Virus record (IMG/VR): IMGVR_UViG_3300044631_002202 | Span: 1-35,295 of that record | Reading direction: 5' to 3' (one strand) | Origin: a virus | Length of the DNA: 35,295 nt | In this document: positions 29,319 to 35,295 of the stretch, one piece after another | How positions within the stretch are numbered: the first letter of the stretch is position 1 | Layout: each line of letters starts with the position of its first letter | Made by a program: the position numbers and the translations under genes | Notes under the pieces: model-generated | Databases searched by the model: none | What the model was told of the DNA's origin: nothing | What the model saw: the letters and a program-made list of their open reading frames with translations, nothing else

Positions 29319-30538
29319 GCGACTGGCGCGACATCAAGGACGAGATCCGCGCGCGGCTGGAGCTGCGGCGGGTGATCGAGCACCTGAATCTGGGGCCGCT
29401 GCGGAAAGGATCGCGCGGCGGGTGGGTGATGGCGTGTCCGTTTCACGCGGAGAAATCGCCGTCGTTTGCGGTCGATGGCAAGGGGCATGAGGGGCACGGG
29501 CACTGCTTTGGGTGCGGGTGGTCGGGCGATGTGTTTGCGTTTTGGCAGGCGCAGCGCGGCGTCGATTTCAAGGCGGCGGTGAATGATTTGGCGATGATCG
29601 CAGGTGTGCGGCTGCCGAGTGATGTGAACTGGACGATGCCCGCACGACCTGCGCCTCCAAAGGCGGAAAAGCGGCTTGTTGAGACTGAGGAGCGTCCGCG
29701 GCTGCCGCCACTCCGTCACCTGCGCGAAGATGAATGCGCCGAGCTGGCGGCGTCGCGAGGACTGCGAACTGCGGCGGTGTGGCTGGCGGCGCGGACCTAC
29801 AAACGCGCGGCCTTCAGTATGTGGCCGATGCATGAGGATCATGGTGGCACCTGGAGCGAGCGCCGCAGTGGTGCGTGGCCGAGCTGGTGCGCGACGGACG
29901 ACACGCGCAACTGCGCTGAGTTTCGGCGCATCGACAATGGCAAGTATCCACGCAAGGACGGCGGTGAGATCAAGACCTGGAGCACGAGCGGCAAGAAGTG
30001 GCCGGTGGGGGCAGCGTCGCTCGACGGGCGCAAGGCGGTGATGCTGGTGGAGGGAGGGCCGGATATGCTCGCCGCGTATGATCTGCTCGATCAGCATGGC
30101 ATGGTCGAACGTGTCGCGGTGGTGTGCATGCTCGGCGCGGGCAATCGCATGCGGGACGATGCGCTGCCGTATTTTCAAGGCTGCCGCGTGCGCATCATGG
30201 TGCACGCGGACCCGCTCAAAGACCAGAACGAGCCGATCAACGGGCATCTACAGCCGCGCAAAATCCCAGGCATGGAGGCGGCGCTGCGATGGCAGGAGCA
30301 ACTGCGCGAGGCTGGCGCGGCGGTGGAGACGTTTCACATCGGCGCGATTTATGAGCCGGAGCATCTGGCCGAATGGTATGATCGGAAACGCAACGCGGCG
30401 GACGTGGGTATCCTGCATTCGGGGCTGTGCGATGCTGACGGCGTGCCGCTCAAAGACGTAAACGACGTTGTGAAGGCGGGCGCGGTGCTCGTGCATGACG
30501 ACGCGATGAGCGAGGCGGCGCGGTGCTGGGACTTTTGA
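29315..30538 (+). CDS. DNA primase, CHC2 zinc finger plus Toprim
   Basis: A 407-residue protein. The N-terminal CHC2 zinc finger has Cys41, His44, Cys64 and Cys67 (ACPFHAEKSP ... HCFGCGWSG). A linker with RPAPPKAEKR follows. The Toprim part shows MLVEGGPDMLAA (Glu246) and RIMVHADP (Asp299), the metal-binding acids. It makes RNA primers for phage replication with the SF3 helicase encoded next. The central DnaG RNA-polymerase domain appears shortened. The ATG overlaps the preceding stop. Confidence 0.8.
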   Translation: MSDWRDIKDEIRARLELRRVIEHLNLGPLRKGSRGGWVMACPFHAEKSPSFAVDGKGHEGHGHCFGCGWSGDVFAFWQAQRGVDFKAAVNDLAMIAGVRLPSDVNWTMPARPAPPKAEKRLVETEERPRLPPLRHLREDECAELAASRGLRTAAVWLAARTYKRAAFSMWPMHEDHGGTWSERRSGAWPSWCATDDTRNCAEFRRIDNGKYPRKDGGEIKTWSTSGKKWPVGAASLDGRKAVMLVEGGPDMLAAYDLLDQHGMVERVAVVCMLGAGNRMRDDALPYFQGCRVRIMVHADPLKDQNEPINGHLQPRKIPGMEAALRWQEQLREAGAAVETFHIGAIYEPEHLAEWYDRKRNAADVGILHSGLCDADGVPLKDVNDVVKAGAVLVHDDAMSEAARCWDF

Positions 30539-30584
30539 CGGCGGGCGATCATTGCAACCAATCAACTGAGATTTTTGAAAAAAA

Positions 30585-32186
30585 ATGGGCACAACCAAAA
30601 AGGGCAACGAGGGCAACCCGCGCCGCGGCAAAATGGCGGCGGGCGCGGATGGCAAGGCGCAGTTTGAAAGCGGTGCTAGCGCGGCGGCCCCGAAATATTT
30701 CGACGCGGATAAGGTCTGCGAGGAGCTGGCGCTGTGGTGGTATCCCGAGCGCGGCGATGCCTTCATGCGGCGCGGACCGAACGGGCAATGGGCGCAGTGG
30801 ACAAAAGACGCGGTGGTCGATGCGATGCGTGCGCTGCCGGATCGCATGATCGCCATCAAGGCCCGCGAGAATGAGATGCTGAGCGAGTCGAAGCAGGTGC
30901 TGCTGCATGCGCGGAATGTGCGCGTGCTCGACGCGGTTTATCCGTCGCTGCCTGGCTACGTCGAGGGGCTGCATGTGCTGGACTCGAAGGAGCGCGTCGT
31001 GGTAAAGCACTCGCCGCAATTGGTCCAGGCCAAAGAGGGCGAGTGGCCGCACATTCGCCAGCTCATCGAAGGCATGATGGACCGGCGGCCCGAGGGCGGG
31101 ATTGATCAGTCGCCGTATTTTTACTCGTGGTGCAAGGTCGCAGCGGAGGCGATCCGCAACGGCTCGCCGGGGCATTGGCGAGCAGGGCATGCGCTGATCC
31201 TGACCGGGCCTGCGGGCTGTGGAAAGAACCGCATACAGGAGAACATCATCACGCCGCTGCTCGGTGGCTATGGGCGATTCGCGGACCCGGCGAAGTTTCT
31301 TTTTGAGAGTGATGAGTTCAACGGCGACGTGTTTGCGGCGGAGCACCTGATGCTGTCGGAGATCCCGATGCCGTCGCAGAAGACGGTGGACCGCGTCGCT
31401 TTGGCGGAGAAGATCAAGCAGGTGGTCGCGAACCCGGCGCAGCGCATGCGCTTGATGCGCACCGAGCCCTGCACGGTGTCGCCGTTTTGGAGGCTGACCA
31501 TTTCGGTGAATGACGACAAGGACAAGTTGCGATCGCTGCCGATGATCACGGGGGATTTTGGCGACAAGGTGATCATTTTGCACTGCCGCCGCGTGCCGCT
31601 GCCGCTGCTGGAGGAAGACACCGAGGAGACGTGGAAACTTTTCCGCGAAACGATGGAGGATGAGCTGCCTTGCTTCCTTTATTGGCTGATCAACGAGTGG
31701 CAGATCCCCGACGCGCTAAAGCATTACCCCGACGGGCGCAGCGCGACGAGGTTCGGCTTTCGTGAGTATCACGCACCCTGCATCAAGGAGTCGCTTTATG
31801 AGGAGACGCCGCAGGCCGAGCTGATGCGGCTGATCGACATGGCGCGATTCACAAGCAAGGATGCGTGGTCGCCGGATGTCGAGGGCGGCGAAGACGGCGC
31901 GCAACTGTGGGATATGATCGGCGACCGCGAGCCGCTCGATTCGCGTGGTAACCGCATGCGCGTCTGGTGGGGCAGGGCGGAGACGCTGCAGATGTGGCTC
32001 ACGAACGAGGGGCCGTATCGGTGCAGCGTGGCGACCATGGCCAAGGCGCTTTTCCACAAAAACCGAGCCAGTGTGCTACTCGCGAGACTCCACCAGGACG
32101 AGGCATTCGCCGAGATTCGGCTCTCTAAGGTTGACGCCGACACAAGGGCGTGGAAGGGGTGGCGCATTGCTCCACCAAGTGAGTGA
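30585..32186 (+). CDS. SF3/D5-like replicative helicase
   Basis: A 533-residue protein. Walker A is LTGPAGCGKN (208-215), Walker B HLMLSEIP (Glu259) and motif C LTISVNDDKDK (Asn309), the order of superfamily 3 helicases of the D5/poxvirus and phage P4 type, though it lacks the fused primase, which is encoded just upstream. It would unwind the origin as a hexamer. A run of eight A residues precedes the ATG and no Shine-Dalgarno is visible. A C-terminal winged-helix-like part ends the protein. Confidence 0.8.
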   Translation: MGTTKKGNEGNPRRGKMAAGADGKAQFESGASAAAPKYFDADKVCEELALWWYPERGDAFMRRGPNGQWAQWTKDAVVDAMRALPDRMIAIKARENEMLSESKQVLLHARNVRVLDAVYPSLPGYVEGLHVLDSKERVVVKHSPQLVQAKEGEWPHIRQLIEGMMDRRPEGGIDQSPYFYSWCKVAAEAIRNGSPGHWRAGHALILTGPAGCGKNRIQENIITPLLGGYGRFADPAKFLFESDEFNGDVFAAEHLMLSEIPMPSQKTVDRVALAEKIKQVVANPAQRMRLMRTEPCTVSPFWRLTISVNDDKDKLRSLPMITGDFGDKVIILHCRRVPLPLLEEDTEETWKLFRETMEDELPCFLYWLINEWQIPDALKHYPDGRSATRFGFREYHAPCIKESLYEETPQAELMRLIDMARFTSKDAWSPDVEGGEDGAQLWDMIGDREPLDSRGNRMRVWWGRAETLQMWLTNEGPYRCSVATMAKALFHKNRASVLLARLHQDEAFAEIRLSKVDADTRAWKGWRIAPPSE

Positions 32187-32612
32187 GGAGTCCCGCAACA
32201 AGGGCGGTGGACGGAAAAGCGGCTTGTTACGGTGTGTTTCGGCGGCTTTCAAGTCACGCCGTCACGCTGAAAGTATTGAATCACAAGGCATCCGGCATGT
32301 TGTGACGGCGTGACGCAGCAAAAATGGGATTAGTGTTTAACAAGCCGCATTTCCTGCTTATTGTTAAGCATTTGATTAAAGGTAAAAAATCAGGAGTAAC
32401 GCCGTCACACTGGCGTGGGAGGCTTGATTTATAAGGCGGGCGGCGTGACGCCCGCTGGTGTGGCCCTACGTCGCCGACGGTCACAAGGAATCTTTTATCC
32501 GTCCGCCTCCCCGCAGGTTTATCGTCTATCGGCATTTGTGCGTGATGGGTGTGGGGGATGGTATGGAAGTCGGGGCGCGTAGTGGCTTCCGTTTGACTTC
32601 CACGCTTCCGCG
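32187..32612. other. Non-coding region with inverted GTGACGGCG motifs: candidate origin or packaging site
   Basis: A 426-bp gap without a supportable gene. CACGCCGTCAC (32255-32265) and GTGACGGCGTG (32302-32312) form a perfect 11-bp inverted repeat; ACGCCGTCAC recurs at 32399 and GGCGTGACGCC at 32442. Between them, 32318-32398 is clearly AT-rich for this genome. Iteron-like motifs beside an AT-rich stretch after the helicase gene fit a replication origin; position before the terminase genes also fits a cos or pac site. Confidence 0.5.
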
Positions 32613-33248
32613 ATGGCTGGAATGTCGCGAAAGGAAGCGGAAGTGGCGATGCTTCGGGCTTGTGCGGAAGCGCACAATGTCTCGGATCGGTCGGTGCGCA
32701 CTTGGCGGTCGAGTAATCCACCTGATCCTCGGTGGCTGATGTGGCGAAGGGAGTGGGGGAAAAAGCACGGATTCCCGTCGCTTGCGCCGGAGCAGACGGA
32801 CGTTGCGGGTCCTGCGTGGCTTGATGACCCGGAAGTTCAGCCGCCGGAGCACGTCGTCGATGACGGGCTTGGCGAAGGCATTGAGGCCGAGATCCTGCGG
32901 GCGAAGGCGGAATGCAAGCGCCTTGCCATTCGGTGCGGCTGGCTGGAGAAAAAGGGTGATTTCGAGGCAGCGGCGCTCCTGCACCGCGTGCTGGACGCGA
33001 AACGCGACGGTCTGCGCAAGCTGGCGGGCGACAACCCGGACATTCTGGCGAAAAGCGGCGACCTCGTGCCGCGCACGCACCTGCTGCAATACTGCGCCTC
33101 ATTGCGCACGCTGCTCTCCAATCTCCCGCAGCGGCTCATGGCGTGGATTCCCGACAATCTGCGCGACCAGGTGCGGCCCCAGCTCGACGCCGAGATCGGC
33201 GTCATCCTCCGCGCCGCTGAAGAAATCGACTTTGGATCTCCCGCATGA
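32613..33248 (+). CDS. Terminase small subunit, putative
   Basis: A 211-residue protein directly before, and overlapping, the large terminase gene. The N-terminus (SRKEAEVAMLRACAEAHNVS then DRSVRTWR) is helix-turn-helix-like, as in DNA-recognising small subunits. A long helical middle (AEILRAKAECKRLAIR) and a C-terminus for large-subunit contact agree. Family not exactly recognised. A GTTTGAC box lies 15 nt before ATG 32613; an alternative ATG is 32622. Confidence 0.65.
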   Translation: MAGMSRKEAEVAMLRACAEAHNVSDRSVRTWRSSNPPDPRWLMWRREWGKKHGFPSLAPEQTDVAGPAWLDDPEVQPPEHVVDDGLGEGIEAEILRAKAECKRLAIRCGWLEKKGDFEAAALLHRVLDAKRDGLRKLAGDNPDILAKSGDLVPRTHLLQYCASLRTLLSNLPQRLMAWIPDNLRDQVRPQLDAEIGVILRAAEEIDFGSPA

Positions 33249-34960
33249 CGGCCACATTTCCAACATTGCGCGACGAACTGCGCACGATCTGGCGTCCGCG
33301 GCCGAAGGCGGACATTTTGTCCTGGGTGCGGTCGAACGTTCACATGTCGGAGCGGTTCACCAATCGCCCCGGCCTTTACGACCCCGACTTCACCGCTTAC
33401 CTGATCCCGTGCCATCGCTGGTTCGGCGACTCGGACGTGCGCACCATCTCCTGTCCCAAGGGTGCGCAGCTCGGCTTCACGACTTTCCTCGCGAATGCGC
33501 TCATGTGGGCCATCTCCGAAGATCCCGGCCCCGCGCTTTTCCTCACCTCGACCACCGACAACGCACAAAGCTGGTCCGAACGCGAATGGCTGCCGCGTCT
33601 GCGTGACTGCCCTCGCATCAAAGAGCTTACGCCCCGCGGTCGGGACGCCATCAAAAAGCTCGAGCAAGCCTTCCTCACGATGACCGTGCGCCTCACCGGC
33701 GCGCAAAGCGAAAACAACCTCGCTTCCCGCCCGATTCGTTACTTGCTCAATGATGAAGTCGATAAATGGCCGCCGGGTTTCCTCGGCATCGCCGAGGCGC
33801 GCACGCTGTCCTATCGCGGCGTCGATAAAATCGTGCGCGGCAGCACCTGCACCACCGACGACGGCCCGATCTGGTCGTCGTGGGTGAATTCCACGCAGCA
33901 CCTGTGGCACGTGCAATGCCCGCACTGCCACGAGTGGCAGGTGATGGACTTCTTCAAGTCGATCAAATGGCCGGCACATCACCGCGATCTCGTCGGCCGC
34001 TGGGACGTCGAGGCCGTGCGGCGGGACACTTGGGCCGAATGCCTCGTCAATGGCTGCAAATGGGACCCATCCTTGAAAAATGAGATCGTGCGCCGTGGCG
34101 AAGCCGTCGCCACGAATGACCGCGCCTCACCGTCCGACAAAGGCATTCACCTGCCGTCGCTGCTCTCGCCGTTCCTGAGCTTCGGCGACCTCGCCGCGCT
34201 GTGGCTGCGCCGCAAAGATCAGCCCGGCGGGAAGCCCGACTTCTACAATCAATACCTCGGCCTTCCGTGGTCGCATGAAGAGTTCACCGTGAGCGAGCAG
34301 AAGGTGCTCGACTGCCGCGCGCTCGGTGACAATGCCTACATGATTAGCGAATGCCCCGTTGATCCCGTGGATTTCACTTTTACCGCCGACCCGGGCGAAC
34401 GCGAAACACACTGGAGCGTAGAAGCGACGGCTGCCGATGGATCAGCCTATGTCGTCGATTATGGCACTGTCCACACGATTGAGGATGTGTTGCCAGTGCT
34501 CGATCGCGAGTGGATCATCAAAGGCACCACGAAACGCGCCCGCATTGCCATTGGCGGCATCGACTCAGGCTACGCCACCGAACGCGTTTATCGTCTCTGC
34601 ATGGCGAGCCGCGGCCGACTCTGGCCGCTGAAAGGATCGGCCGCCGAGTTTGGCAAACCCGTCGATGTCTCGCGCATCCCGACCTATCCTGCCCTCGCGC
34701 TCTACACCTACGTCGATTTTTACTTCAAGTCCTCGCTCTACATCGACTCGATCTCCCGCCGAGCGCAGCCGTTTTGGTGGCTGCCCGCAAACTCAGGGCA
34801 CGACATCATCGCAGGTCATTCGGGTCAAGAGCTGCGCGCCAAACAAACCGCGCAACGCAGCATCCGCTTCTGGAAACCCGTCGCGAATGACCATTTCGGC
34901 GACTGCACGAAAATGCACCGCGTCATCCGCGAAGTGCGCAAGCAGATTTATCAGAGGTGA
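33245..34960 (+). CDS. Terminase large subunit, GpA family
   Basis: A 571-residue packaging motor and nuclease. The Walker A-like motif CPKGAQLGF (70-78) and Walker B RYLLNDEVDKWP (Asp170, Glu171) belong to the GpA type of lambda terminase. The C-terminal nuclease part has FTADPGERETHW and GIDSGYATERVY, and later NDHFGDCTK. A CPHCHEWQ zinc-like motif is near residue 226. It overlaps TerS by ATGA. GpA-type terminases usually cut cohesive ends. Length is a little under lambda gpA (641). Its stop lies in the left box of an attC-like palindrome. Confidence 0.9.
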   Translation: MTATFPTLRDELRTIWRPRPKADILSWVRSNVHMSERFTNRPGLYDPDFTAYLIPCHRWFGDSDVRTISCPKGAQLGFTTFLANALMWAISEDPGPALFLTSTTDNAQSWSEREWLPRLRDCPRIKELTPRGRDAIKKLEQAFLTMTVRLTGAQSENNLASRPIRYLLNDEVDKWPPGFLGIAEARTLSYRGVDKIVRGSTCTTDDGPIWSSWVNSTQHLWHVQCPHCHEWQVMDFFKSIKWPAHHRDLVGRWDVEAVRRDTWAECLVNGCKWDPSLKNEIVRRGEAVATNDRASPSDKGIHLPSLLSPFLSFGDLAALWLRRKDQPGGKPDFYNQYLGLPWSHEEFTVSEQKVLDCRALGDNAYMISECPVDPVDFTFTADPGERETHWSVEATAADGSAYVVDYGTVHTIEDVLPVLDREWIIKGTTKRARIAIGGIDSGYATERVYRLCMASRGRLWPLKGSAAEFGKPVDVSRIPTYPALALYTYVDFYFKSSLYIDSISRRAQPFWWLPANSGHDIIAGHSGQELRAKQTAQRSIRFWKPVANDHFGDCTKMHRVIREVRKQIYQR

Positions 34961-35091
34961 ACGCTCAATCTCTGCCAACCCTGGGGCACGACCAGGACAA
35001 CACGACAAAGGCCCAATAACATGACCGAAGCAAGCACACTAACAATGACCCAAGACCAGCCCCAGAGGTTGGCAGCAGAGCCGGGTTGTCC
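34956..35091 (+). repeat. attC-like imperfect palindrome 1
   Basis: Outer boxes GGTGAAC (34956-34962) and GTTGTCC (35085-35091). Eighteen bases after AAC lies CTGGGGC. CTGCCAACC plus CTGGGGC (34972-34987) pairs with GCCCCAG plus GGTTGGCAG (35059-35075), 16 pairs with one extrahelical A at 35066. The large terminase stop is in the left box and the next ATG (35021) in the 71-nt loop. Confidence 0.6.
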
Positions 35092-35295
35092 TCCCGAATG
35101 GCTGGAAGAGATAGTCGAAACTATCGGCATCACCGATGGCGTCGATCTTGTTGAATGGCACCTAGACCAGACGGGCGACTACATCGTCAAAATCGAATAC
35201 GGCGAGGAAGAAATGAGCTTCCGCGCGGGCACAGATGGCGAGAGCCACGGCCAAGACTACGATGGCACAATCATCGACATGACCACGACTGATCA
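35021..35295 (+). CDS. Small acidic cassette protein, 5' part (continues at 1-248)
   Basis: The 5' part of the 131-residue protein completed at 1-248. ATG 35021 lies in the loop of the palindrome at 34956-35091; the N-terminal 24 residues are encoded by that palindrome's 3' half. The unique part begins WLEEIVETIGITDG. No Shine-Dalgarno is visible. Positions 35169-35295 duplicate 1-127, so a single copy gives the real gene. Confidence 0.75.
   Translation, partial: MTEASTLTMTQDQPQRLAAEPGCPPEWLEEIVETIGITDGVDLVEWHLDQTGDYIVKIEYGEEEMSFRAGTDGESHGQDYDGTIIDMTTTD
35169..35295. repeat. Terminal direct repeat, right copy
   Basis: Identical to positions 1-127. See left copy; most likely an assembly overlap of a circular genome rather than physical terminal repeats. 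Confidence 0.9.

Overview
The window is one complete temperate tailed-phage (siphovirus-like) genome assembled as a circle. Its last 127 bases repeat its first 127 exactly. A small gene is cut by the contig ends and reads in frame through the join, giving a unit genome of about 35,168 bp. The DNA is GC-rich and almost every gene lies on the + strand. The host cannot be named from the sequence. The high GC, late genes without Shine-Dalgarno sequences, and spacers made of TAACCCN and GACAATCA tandem repeats make me suspect a Verrucomicrobia/Planctomycetes-type host; this is inference.

Layout. (1) 34.96 kb through the join to 0.89 kb: three small genes between terminase and the first structural gene, separated by attC-like imperfect palindromes (an integron-cassette-like array). 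(2) 0.97-4.8 kb: head-tail joining, tail completion, tail terminator and major tail candidates, ending with a gpW-like connector. (3) 4.85-8.5 kb: lambda-type portal, ClpP-like protease with a scaffold-like tail, major capsid protein, then a strong terminator. (4) 8.65-11.1 kb: two family-2 glycosyltransferase genes with stem-loops on both sides. (5) 11.1-12.2 kb: small genes, one of them a duplicated gene whose second copy is cut down by a fourth attC-bounded cassette. (6) 12.27-16.4 kb: tail assembly chaperone with a likely -1 frameshift, a short tape-measure protein, and tail proteins. (7) 16.5-20.6 kb: tail fibre, then lysis genes (two-helix membrane protein, DUF1353 protein, Rz1-like lipoprotein, M15 endolysin).

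(8) 20.6-23.4 kb: lysogeny region with a candidate attP, a GIY-YIG protein that shares its N-terminal domain with the adjacent integrase, the tyrosine integrase, a small membrane protein, and two divergent ribbon-helix-helix regulators. (9) 23.4-32.2 kb: early operon of many small overlapping genes, two ParB-like proteins, an excisionase/HTH-like protein, a C-terminal fragment resembling an integron integrase, a CHC2/Toprim primase and an SF3 helicase. (10) 32.2-32.6 kb: non-coding region with repeated inverted GTGACGGCG-type motifs (candidate origin or packaging site). (11) 32.6-34.96 kb: small and large terminase subunits.

Working together: the regulators and integrase decide lysogeny, the primase and helicase start replication, GpA-type terminase fills the capsids, and the endolysin and spanin-like proteins release virions. 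The least ordinary parts are the attC-like cassettes together with the integron-integrase-like fragment, the integrase/GIY-YIG domain sharing, and a TTTGAC box at a fixed 14-nt distance before many late start codons.
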